From positions 4,482,501 to 4,546,500 of the forward strand of contig NZ_CP048000.1 of the NCBI RefSeq assembly GCF_009931695.1: a stretch of 64,000 nucleotides of DNA. Reading direction: 5' to 3'. Numbering within the stretch: position 1 is the stretch's first letter; each line of letters starts with the position of its first letter. Under the pieces are notes generated by a model. It was given only the letters and a program-made list of their open reading frames with translations, ran no database searches and had not been told where the DNA came from. Shown here in pieces: positions 57,020 through 64,000 of this stretch. This DNA comes from Anaerocolumna sedimenticola. GTDB taxonomy: Bacteria; Bacillota; Clostridia; Lachnospirales; Lachnospiraceae. The position numbers and the translations under genes were made by a program.

Positions 57020-57730
57020 TTATACCTCCATATTCATAACTCTTTTTCTTAGATTGCTTAATGTGATTCCTGCTACAATAGTACCTATTGCCAGAAAAGC
57101 AATTCCTCCTATAATATTCATTGCAATAGCCAGCATTTGACACATGACGGTGGAAATAATTATAGCAGCGATAATTGTTACTGAGACGGATTGTTTCCCA
57201 AACCCAAAATACAAGGCGACAATGCCCCATACTCCGGCCAGTAAGGAATAACATAATAGAGAAAGGAAACCACCGAAAACTGTCTTTATACTCAATTGGT
57301 CCGCACATATTGGGAAATAGCTTTCTGTCGTAAAGAAAACACCCAATACTATTGATCCGCATAAAAGCATTGCACCCACTGTATAGAAAAACACCATAAA
57401 TATCTTTGCTTCCAAGATTTTTTTGCGGTCAACCGGATAGGAAAATAAAAGCATCGCTCTTTTCCCTGCGTATTCTTCTACAACAAACTTTGAGAACATG
57501 ACTGAGGAAAATATTGTGAAAATAACCATGCAGAGGATATTGTTTAAATTAATCAAGTTGTTATAAGTCATGATCATATTCAAATCTGTCTCTGTGGGGT
57601 CAATCTTTGGTATAATGGCTAACAGATACAAAAAACTAAGCATAACACCTGTAATAATGACTACCGCAAGATGATAGGATTTCAAGCCGTTTCGTTTCAG
57701 TTCAAGAACAATCAATCTATTCATTCTCAT
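57020..57730 (-). CDS. ABC-2 type transporter permease
   Basis: 236 residues with six membrane segments, including the first at about residues 20-40. The N-terminus NRLIVLELKRNGLKSYHLAV and the VVEEYAGKRAMLLFSYPVDRKKI stretch (partly quoted: YAGKRAMLLFSYPVDRKK) resemble bacitracin/lantibiotic-type ABC-2 permeases. Its start overlaps the ATPase end by 14 bp. Confidence 0.85.
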   Translation of the reverse strand: MRMNRLIVLELKRNGLKSYHLAVVIITGVMLSFLYLLAIIPKIDPTETDLNMIMTYNNLINLNNILCMVIFTIFSSVMFSKFVVEEYAGKRAMLLFSYPVDRKKILEAKIFMVFFYTVGAMLLCGSIVLGVFFTTESYFPICADQLSIKTVFGGFLSLLCYSLLAGVWGIVALYFGFGKQSVSVTIIAAIIISTVMCQMLAIAMNIIGGIAFLAIGTIVAGITLSNLRKRVMNMEV

Positions 57731-58448
57731 TTCCTCCTTTCGTGATCGTCATAAAGTACTCTTCTAAACCTCCTGCGTATCTCTTACGTATTTCTTGAGG
57801 GATAACTTCCTGCACGACTGTGCCATTTACAATTACACCAATCCGATTTGCGGTCTGCTCTATTTCCGAGAGGATATGGCTTGATAGTAAAATGGTGATT
57901 TCTCGTTCTTTTACAAGATTGCATAACAGTTCCCTCATTTCCCTAATTCCAACAGGGTCAAGCCCATTTACAGGCTCATCTAAAATCAAAAGCTCCGGTT
58001 TATGTATAAGGGCGCGGGCAATTGCCAAGCGCTGCCGCATACCGAGAGAAAAAGTTGAAACAGGCTGTGCTCCAACCTTTGGCAATCCCACCATTTCAAG
58101 TGTTCCAATAATATCGGAATTTGTTATACCCATATAATCAAGATGGATTTGCAGATTTTCAGTTGCAGATAAATGTTCATAAAAAATAGGTGTTTCAATC
58201 AAGCTGCCTGTCCGCTTTAGAATATCAAGATTTTGTTTTACGCTATCCATACCCAAAACAGTTGCCGCACCCGCAGTAGGTTGAAGCAACCCTAAAAGAA
58301 TTTTGAACACTGTCGTTTTTCCTGCCCCATTTTTTCCCATAAAACCATAAATAGAGCCTTTTTCAACTGTCATCGAACAGTTTCGGATGACTTCACGCCC
58401 TCCGAAGGCTTTTGTTAAACCTCTGATTGTTACTGCCGTTTCGTTCAT
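57717..58448 (-). CDS. ABC transporter ATP-binding protein (lantibiotic/bacitracin type)
   Basis: Walker A GFMGKNGAGKTTVFKILLG near residue 36, signature FSLGMRQRLAIARAL near residue 133, Walker B ELLILDEPVNGLDPVGI and switch LLSSHILSEIEQ. At 243 residues it resembles BcrA/NukF-type exporter ATPases. A good GGAGG site precedes the start. A TetR-type operator lies about 20 bp upstream, so expression is likely repressed until an inducer arrives. Confidence 0.92.
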   Translation of the reverse strand: MNETAVTIRGLTKAFGGREVIRNCSMTVEKGSIYGFMGKNGAGKTTVFKILLGLLQPTAGAATVLGMDSVKQNLDILKRTGSLIETPIFYEHLSATENLQIHLDYMGITNSDIIGTLEMVGLPKVGAQPVSTFSLGMRQRLAIARALIHKPELLILDEPVNGLDPVGIREMRELLCNLVKEREITILLSSHILSEIEQTANRIGVIVNGTVVQEVIPQEIRKRYAGGLEEYFMTITKGGNENE

Positions 58449-58465
58449 TATTCTACCTCCAATTT

Positions 58466-58488
58466 AGATACATATATATGTATGTATA
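58466..58488. promoter_or_regulatory. Probable TetR operator before the ABC exporter genes
   Basis: AGATACATATATATGTATGTA contains the same GATACA ... TGTATGTA half-sites as the palindrome before the TetR gene (59191-59216). Confidence 0.6.
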
Positions 58489-58528
58489 TTGCTAATAATA
58501 AACTGCCTAAATTGGCAGCCTATTATAA

Positions 58529-59179
58529 TTAGCCGTTTTGTACTACATAGTCATAGTATTTTTCAAATAAACCGAACAGTTCATCGTTGATAACAGGTAA
58601 GCCAATACCATGGAACAATGATTTAACATGGCTGATTTTATTCCTATATTCTTCTTTTGTAACAGTGAATGTAATCGGATTCAGCCAAAGGTTAGCAAGT
58701 AAAATAAAAGTTTCAGCGGCTTGTTTGGGATTATCAACATTCACCGATCCATCCTGATTGCCTTCCTCAATACACTCACAGATATGCGGAGCAATCGACT
58801 TTACACAATCTTTTATCTGTTTCCCTATAAATATAGGACTTTGCAAAACAGATGGAGCTATTTTTACAAATTGCAGTTGTCCTTCATTGATGAGGGAAGC
58901 TGCGAGAAGATTACGAAGTTTATTAAGGCCATTTACATTAAGGTTTGCATTTTCCTCAATCAAAGATGCAACATCACCACTGAACATCTGTGTTGTTACA
59001 GCATCAATGATGTCGTCCTTTGATTGAAAATGATGATAAAAGGCCCCTCTTGTCACATCAGCCAATTCATCAACAATATCTTGTACGGTTGTTTCTTCCC
59101 ATCCTTTTTCCATAAACAACTTTTGGGCTGCCTCTAAAATTCGTGCGCGTGTTATTTCCGGATATTTGTTTCGTGCCAT
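58529..59179 (-). CDS. TetR family transcriptional regulator
   Basis: N-terminal helix-turn-helix at about residues 10-55 (ILEAAQKLFMEKGWEETTVQ, then TRGAFYHHFQSKDDI) and a ligand-binding helical domain of about 150 residues. I start at 59179 (MARNKYPEI), with GAGGTGAT upstream; the frame is open for another 21 codons without family similarity. Matching palindromes before this gene and before the ABC genes indicate autoregulation and control of the exporter. Confidence 0.9.
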   Translation of the reverse strand: MARNKYPEITRARILEAAQKLFMEKGWEETTVQDIVDELADVTRGAFYHHFQSKDDIIDAVTTQMFSGDVASLIEENANLNVNGLNKLRNLLAASLINEGQLQFVKIAPSVLQSPIFIGKQIKDCVKSIAPHICECIEEGNQDGSVNVDNPKQAAETFILLANLWLNPITFTVTKEEYRNKISHVKSLFHGIGLPVINDELFGLFEKYYDYVVQNG

Positions 59180-59190
59180 ATCATCACCTC

Positions 59191-59216
59191 GATAGATACA
59201 TTTGTATGTATCTATC
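59191..59216. promoter_or_regulatory. TetR operator palindrome
   Basis: GATAGATACA-TTTGTA-TGTATCTATC is a perfect 10-bp inverted repeat 12 bp before the TetR start, a typical autoregulatory site. Confidence 0.7.
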
Positions 59217-59548
59217 TTATCATGAGATTTTTTATATGTCAACTTGATTTCATATCGTTTTGAAGATACACATAAGCTTTCTTTTTATCAGCTGTTTTTG
59301 TCTCATAAACATTTCTGGAATAACAGACTTCTTCATAAACAGTTTTTATACCAAATGTTAATAAAACTTGTTTTATCAATTCGAACTAATCGAACTTTTG
59401 AGATATGACAATACCTCGTGTACTAACCCTGATATGAAAACTCATCTCAATTTACCTTTCTCATAGTTTGTTGATAATACTAACAATTACGAATCAATTC
59501 CACTCTGTAACTTGGGATTTACTAATTTCAAATTATTTTTCTCATAAC
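59217..59548. other. Intergenic region between the TetR and GNAT genes
   Basis: About 330 bp of AT-rich sequence. Only the TetR promoter is expected here. No coding frame of note, repeat or RNA was recognised. Confidence 0.5.
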
Positions 59549-60049
59549 CTAAAAGAGCTTAGACATGTAATACTCATCGATATACTCATCGTCTATAATG
59601 ATGGATTGTTTCTTTACCCCTTCAATAACAAATCCTCTTTTCTCATATAGATGTTTTGCAACCTCATTTTGGCACATAACTGTTAGTTCAAGCCGGGTAA
59701 TTTGATTCTTCTTTGCCCAGTTATCCAATTCAACAAAAAACTTTGAACCAATCCCATAGTTCTGATATGCAGTACGGATTCCTACGACGATATACGCTGA
59801 ATGATGTATCCTTTTACACTTGCCTCTTTCTGCTGAAAGATACCCGATCAATTCACCTTTATTTTCAGCTATTAACAAGAGATTATCTCCATAGACGGCT
59901 TCATGAATGACATCTTTTACCCGTTCAATATCTTTTGATCGTTCACCTGGCTCGTACATCATATATTTTGTTTCAAAGTCGAGAGCATACATTAGTTGCC
60001 ATAATGCTTCAGCTTGGTTTTCAGTAACCGGGTGAATTATAATATCCAT
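59549..60049 (-). CDS. GNAT family N-acetyltransferase
   Basis: 166 residues with the acetyl-CoA-binding pattern VVGIRTAYQNYGIGSKFFVE (Q/R-x-x-G-x-G/A core) near residue 90 and ELTVMCQNEVAKHLYEKRGF near residue 130. It resembles small-molecule or protein N-acetyltransferases of the PhnO/YjaB type; the substrate is unknown. It is the outermost complete gene of the acquired module. Confidence 0.88.
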   Translation of the reverse strand: MDIIIHPVTENQAEALWQLMYALDFETKYMMYEPGERSKDIERVKDVIHEAVYGDNLLLIAENKGELIGYLSAERGKCKRIHHSAYIVVGIRTAYQNYGIGSKFFVELDNWAKKNQITRLELTVMCQNEVAKHLYEKRGFVIEGVKKQSIIIDDEYIDEYYMSKLF

Positions 60050-60219
60050 ACCTACCTCCTATTACATAATTGATAGTTCGCATTTTCCCACATGTACTAA
60101 ACTGTTAGCGCAGTGGTTCTCTTGTTTCAGGTAATTCTTTCCTTTTTATTTTATCACTTTATTTACATAAGGTAAACCTTTAAAATAAGCTTCCTATTAT
60201 TTTAAAGGAGGTCATTTCT

Positions 60220-60324
60220 ATGACAAATGAAGAAGTTTTATTAAAACTTGAAGAGGATGTTCGTCTTCGTGGCTTTACCTCAGCTAATCATACATGTAGC
60301 CATAATAACACTTTTCAGAAATGA
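60220..60324 (+). pseudogene. Truncated tyrosine recombinase/integrase (N-terminal stump)
   Basis: After a strong AAAGGAGG site, the frame reads MTNEEVLLKLEEDVRLRGFT followed by SANH, the usual N-terminus of clostridial site-specific integrases that continue to a core-binding SAM-like domain. Similarity stops at 60289, exactly where the 131-bp repeat begins, and the frame then runs to a chance stop at 60324. No catalytic domain is left. It marks the recombination junction. Confidence 0.65.
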
Positions 60325-60420
60325 CATGCATAACAATAGCCGTTCTGACTTTCGTAAAAGTTAGGACGGCTATTATACATTTTAGTTTTCTATGCAGTTT
60401 TTCATAATCGCTAATCCGTT
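60290..60420 (-). repeat. 131-bp direct repeat, right copy
   Basis: Original copy of the repeat at 55300-55430: it contains the last 39 bp of the sugar-phosphate isomerase gene and its terminator hairpin. The 4.9 kb between the copies looks inserted. Confidence 0.85.
60335..60374 (-). terminator. Terminator-like hairpin after the isomerase gene
   Basis: AATAGCCGT / ACGGCTATT with further pairing (AACTTT / AAAGTC) inside and a TACG loop on the minus strand. It lies 8 bp past the stop. The duplicate is at 55345-55384, after the MFS gene. Confidence 0.6.
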
Positions 60421-61179
60421 TCCTATATCTTTTCTGACCTGCTTCGAATTGGCCTCAATACTAACTCTAGAATCATATCCGACGTTATTTAAAGCAGCGA
60501 AAAAGTTTCTGTATTCATTCAATATGCCACTAGGAAAGATCCGCCCTTCAGGCTCTGCAAAATGAACATGGATAATATCAGGTCCGTTTTCTATTATTGT
60601 GTCCAGACTTTCTTTTTCAACTGTGAAATGATAATAGTCAACCAGTAATTTAATATTAGAAGCATTTACTGCCTGCATTAATTTTTTTCCATCCGATAGA
60701 TTCACAATAATATTACTTTCCATTCGGTTCAGCGGTTCGATTGCTATTTGAATCCCCTCATAAGAGGCATGTTGATCAGCGATTTTTAATACTTCTACAA
60801 TCTGCTGGAATGCCTTTTCTTCCGGAAATCCCTCCGGAACATTTTTTGCTCCCGCACTGCCGAAAACGATAACTTTAACACCTAATTCCGCAGCGCGGGA
60901 GCAGGCATTTCTAATATAGTCTTCTATTACATTCAGAGATGTATTTTCTCCGGTAAGCCGGACTGAAGCTGGGAAAAAGTTATTGCAGCACTCACAGTTC
61001 ATATTATATTTTTTTAATGTCTCTTTAAGCTGTTCGAACTTCTCCGTAGGTAATTCCATGATTTGCGCGAGTGGTAATTCAACATAATCATAACCGCTTT
61101 CCGCTAAATATCCGATGTAATTCATACCGACAGGATCCATTTTATTTCCAAACATATTTACACAGCAGCCGTATTTCAT
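60382..61179 (-). CDS. Sugar phosphate isomerase/epimerase (xylose isomerase-like TIM barrel)
   Basis: 265 residues of the AP-endonuclease-2-like TIM barrel family. Features: YIGYLAESGYDYVELPLAQI near the start, metal-ligand Glu in IAIEPLNRMESNI near residue 150, DYYHFTVEKES near 190 and HVHFAEPEGR near 215. I start at 61179, with GGAGGTAGT upstream. Located behind the GH39 xylosidase and racemase genes, so a role in using a pentose or sugar acid is likely. Exact substrate unknown. Confidence 0.85.
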   Translation of the reverse strand: MKYGCCVNMFGNKMDPVGMNYIGYLAESGYDYVELPLAQIMELPTEKFEQLKETLKKYNMNCECCNNFFPASVRLTGENTSLNVIEDYIRNACSRAAELGVKVIVFGSAGAKNVPEGFPEEKAFQQIVEVLKIADQHASYEGIQIAIEPLNRMESNIIVNLSDGKKLMQAVNASNIKLLVDYYHFTVEKESLDTIIENGPDIIHVHFAEPEGRIFPSGILNEYRNFFAALNNVGYDSRVSIEANSKQVRKDIGNGLAIMKNCIEN

Positions 61180-61280
61180 ACTACCTCCTATTTTCTTGGG
61201 ATTGTCACAAATTTTTCTTAACATATTAACTTATGGAAAAATATGCGTTATATTTCGCAGACAATTTATACGTTCTAGTT

Positions 61281-61970
61281 TCAATGAGTTTCCATTCTTT
61301 CAAGTATCTGGCGTACACTTTCAAATCCGGTATCCCCACTGTTAAATACCGGCACTTTCGTATTGGTAAGCAAGGGTGCCAATGCTGACATTGATAACTG
61401 TGCCATAACAATACACTCTGTTTCTTCCGACAGCCGATTAATTGCCTCCAATAAAATCTCATTATGTACCTCTACATGGCCTTTTGAAAGCTCTTCAAAC
61501 GCTTCACTGCATAATACGGTTTTAAATTCAATCTCCTTTCCTGCTTCTTTTGCTGCAATCTGAAGCAATCTTTCCGAGGAAGGAATTGTTGTCGCCAGGG
61601 TGGCTAATAAACCGATTTTTTTTCCTTGTTTTACAGCTGTCTCCATCATAGGCCTGTCAATTTGCGCAATCGGTACATTAACCAAGGGTCTTCCCAGTTC
61701 TGCGGCATAGTTAAAAGTGGAACAGGCTAACAGGATCAGATTAACCCCAGCTTCTTCCAGATTATGTGCATATTGAGTAAATTTAAAATAATTTACTTTT
61801 GGTATTACTCCTACCCCTGCACGAATATTATCCCTTTGGATCGTATCATCACATAGGTGCATGATATTGACTTCCGGTATATACTTTTGTATATAAGGTT
61901 CCATGGCTCCAATTGTAATGTGGGAAGCATGGATGATTCCCAATGTTTTATTTGAAAGATCTTTTTTCAT
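61281..61970 (-). CDS. Asp/Glu/hydantoin racemase-like protein
   Basis: 229 residues with the two-lobed racemase fold: IHASHITIGAMEPYI at the start and the first catalytic-Cys region LLACSTFNYAAE near residue 83. The second catalytic Cys, usually in a GCTE/ACTH segment, is replaced here: the matching region reads IVMAQLSMSALAPLL. It may thus be an isomerase/decarboxylase of the same superfamily rather than a racemase. It lies between GH39 and the sugar isomerase, an unusual setting. Confidence 0.78.
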   Translation of the reverse strand: MKKDLSNKTLGIIHASHITIGAMEPYIQKYIPEVNIMHLCDDTIQRDNIRAGVGVIPKVNYFKFTQYAHNLEEAGVNLILLACSTFNYAAELGRPLVNVPIAQIDRPMMETAVKQGKKIGLLATLATTIPSSERLLQIAAKEAGKEIEFKTVLCSEAFEELSKGHVEVHNEILLEAINRLSEETECIVMAQLSMSALAPLLTNTKVPVFNSGDTGFESVRQILERMETH

Positions 61971-62006
61971 ACTATTCCTTTCCGCCCTTTGGCTTATTAT
62001 TTTAAC

Positions 62007-63667
62007 CTATTTCACTACTAAGTAGGATACGGAATGGGCAGTTAAGTCAAAGGATACCGTAACCTGACCATCCGTTACCACTGCTATATAATCATCCGTC
62101 AATTTTTCAAGATCATCTCTGGCTTTGATTGCCTTGTATTGCAACTCATCCGGATACATGGGTGAACCCTGGCGTATCCACTCGGCATACGCATTGGAAT
62201 GTTCTTCATCAATTCTATAGTGGGATACCGTTACTTCTTTTTTACCTTTAAGTCCTGATACCTTAAGATTAACTTTGATCACCTCTTGTTTATCCCTGTC
62301 ATTATTATGGCTGTATATTACAATTTGTGTTTCACCATTACTGCCTTTCACTGCAAACCCTGAAATATCCGTTATTTCCTCTTCTGCTGTATATTGGCTT
62401 TGTACAGGATTCCCGATATCCGGTTCTTCTTCATATCCCCTCTTTAACGCCTGATTGTATTCAAGGTTCAATCTTTCGTGTCCTAATTGTCCCAGTATCT
62501 TAAACATATTAAATACGGCCTTATTAATGCCCTGGGTTGTAAAGGTTCGTGTTCCTTCAAAACAGCGCTCTCCCGGGAACATAAATGCCCACGCAAGGGG
62601 TCTTACTTTTATCTTATACCTGCGGCTCAATTCATCAATTTTGGTATAGGTTGACACTACATAGGTAGCATAATATTCCGTATTCCTGAATATCATGTTG
62701 GCATTGTCATAAACACCTCCTGCCGCCCAGCCGTCCGGGTCGGCTTCGGATAGAACCACTTCCCTGTCTTCATATCCGTATTCCTTAATTATATCAAGGC
62801 TTATTTTACCTGATGAACCAGACTTTCTACCGAGGGCACGGCTTTTTTAGCGCGGATCTTAAACGGGAATCCACCGCCTTTTACATGGAAAGTAATGAAA
62901 TCCAACCTGGTACCCTTTTGGTTTGTATAGTAGTTGGCACCGCTTCTGCAATGCTCCAGGAAAAACCGGAAAAACTTCTTTGCATGCCCGTCTTCAAAAA
63001 TACCGGTTACTGCCGGGCCGGATAATCTGGCTTCGGGAAGAACTGCATGAAATGCATGTTCCGTATAGTCAAATAATTTACAGTACTCTCCCGGATTTCC
63101 GTTCCAATAAAAGATGTCAGGTTCATTCCAGAGTTCAAAATACCAGGTATTTACTTCTTCCATACTATATTTACTGGCTAAATGCTTTATGGTTTCTTCA
63201 ATCAAAAGATGCCATTTATCATAATCTTTCGGCGGACAGGTCCAGCCCACCTCTTTGTATTGATTATAAGCCTGCCAGCTTCCGTCTACGGGATTCAGAT
63301 AATTCTTATCGACCAGATCCATTGGCATAAACCCGAGTTCAACAAATGGTTTATTTCCTGTTTCCAGATAAGCATCAATAATTTTGTCATAAAAAGTAAA
63401 ATCAAAAACCGGATTTCCGTCTTCATCCTCCGTATATATATTGGTAGAGCCGAACTTATAAGTACCATGGCAATTTCCCGTACAGAACATAAAATGAGTA
63501 CGGAAATAATAAGGGGAATCCTTAAGGTCTCCAAACTTTTTCAGCAATTCCTTACCCTCGGGGATATAGGTATAGTTACATTCATCATAACCAATATACC
63601 TCCAGTAATGTTCCTGTTCCCCTGTAACTTCCTCTGCTTTTACATTCATTTCAACCGATTGTTTCAT
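62007..63667 (-). pseudogene. GH39 family beta-xylosidase, frameshifted
   Basis: Retaining glycosidase that removes xylose from xylooligosaccharides. The catalytic acid/base Glu is in YFELWNEPDIFYW near residue 175; the nucleophile Glu is in VVLSEADPDGWAAGG. A C-terminal beta-sandwich follows. The first frame ends at 62801 after VHQVK, but one extra A in the AAAA run at 62804-62807 (minus strand) gives VKISLDIIKEYGYEDREVVL and a continuous protein of about 553 residues. I start at 63667 (MKQSVEMN), with GGAGG upstream. No signal peptide, so cytosolic. Confidence 0.85.
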
Positions 63668-63772
63668 ATTATCCTCCATTCCTGCGCACGTTATTTGCAC
63701 ATCTGAAGCTTGTGCCGGGGATTACTTTAGACACAAACTTTATGAGCGAAAGGTTTGAAATATCTTTCACAC

Positions 63773-64000
63773 TTATCTTATTTTTTTATTATTTAATTTT
63801 AGTTCTTTTATACCAGACAAACTTAAATCTTTTGCAAAATGACAGGCTGCCAGGTGTCCTGCACCGACTTCCTTTAGAGGTGGATACTCTTTTTTGCAGC
63901 ATTCTTTCGCATACCTGCATCGTGGATGGAAACTGCAACCAGTGGGAAGTTTCGCCGCATTACCGATTTCACCGGGCAGCATAATCCTTTCGCTTTTTAC
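63773..64000 (-). CDS. Opp/Dpp-type ABC transporter ATP-binding protein, C-terminal part (cut by window edge)
   Basis: The frame enters from the window edge and has LPGEIGNAAKLPTGCSFHPR followed by C-RYAKECC, the Opp/Dpp ATPase C-terminal cysteine region. The core ATPase is outside the window. Placed before GH39, it probably belongs to a transporter of xylooligosaccharides or peptides. Confidence 0.85.
   Translation of the reverse strand, partial: VKSERIMLPGEIGNAAKLPTGCSFHPRCRYAKECCKKEYPPLKEVGAGHLAACHFAKDLSLSGIKELKLNNKKIR

Overview
The window is AT-rich chromosomal DNA from an anaerobic, spore-forming member of the Clostridia, most likely family Lachnospiraceae. This rests on the complete spoIIIA sporulation operon, the gene order dxs-ispA-xseB-xseA-nusB-asp23-spoIIIAH to spoIIIAA, the HelD and beta-CASP proteins, the paired DNA-repair radical-SAM genes, and the character of the proteins throughout. 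No ribosomal RNA, CRISPR array or complete transposon was seen.

Layout. 1-9,660: isoprenoid and housekeeping genes (dxs 5' part, ispA, xseB, xseA, nusB, asp23), then the eight-gene spoIIIA operon, nearly all on the minus strand. 9,830-16,930: aroE, a membrane-anchored Ntn hydrolase, HelD, a beta-CASP nuclease and DegV. 17,190-25,620: branched-chain amino-acid genes (leuB, leuC, leuD, ilvC, ilvN) with a divergent LysR regulator, plus mutY and a VOC protein. 25,750-31,100: two GT2 glycosyltransferases, htrA and pheA. 31,220-37,290: a DUF5050 protein and a folate operon (rlmI-like, folC, folE, folP, folB-folK fusion). 37,440-42,280: small membrane and HAD-GNAT fusion proteins, a Thr/Gly-rich lipoprotein, and a DNA-repair pair behind LexA-like boxes. 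42,280-47,640: an ABC exporter next to a two-component system. 47,770-54,190: an oppABCDF transporter. 54,820-55,130: tRNA-Pro and tRNA-Thr. 55,300-60,420: an acquired-looking module (MFS exporter, ABC exporter, TetR, GNAT, integrase stump) bracketed by 131-bp direct repeats. 60,380-64,000: a sugar-utilisation cluster (GH39 beta-xylosidase, racemase-like protein, sugar-phosphate isomerase, end of an oligopeptide/oligosaccharide ABC ATPase).

The most interesting signal is a recurring structured RNA element of about 90 nt. It is found three times (before nusB, leuD and the response regulator), always ending 14-15 nt before the start codon. Its four strands interleave a-b-a'-b' (a pseudoknot), followed by a hairpin ending in GGUAU. 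The stems change sequence between copies while keeping base pairing. I do not recognise it as a known riboswitch class.

A second global feature is that six genes (htrA, the radical-SAM gene, an ABC permease, the histidine kinase, oppD twice, GH39) are broken by apparent one-base losses in homopolymer runs. The uniform pattern points to sequence error rather than gene decay, although the G tract in htrA could in principle be phase-variable. These genes are given as single units spanning the frameshift.
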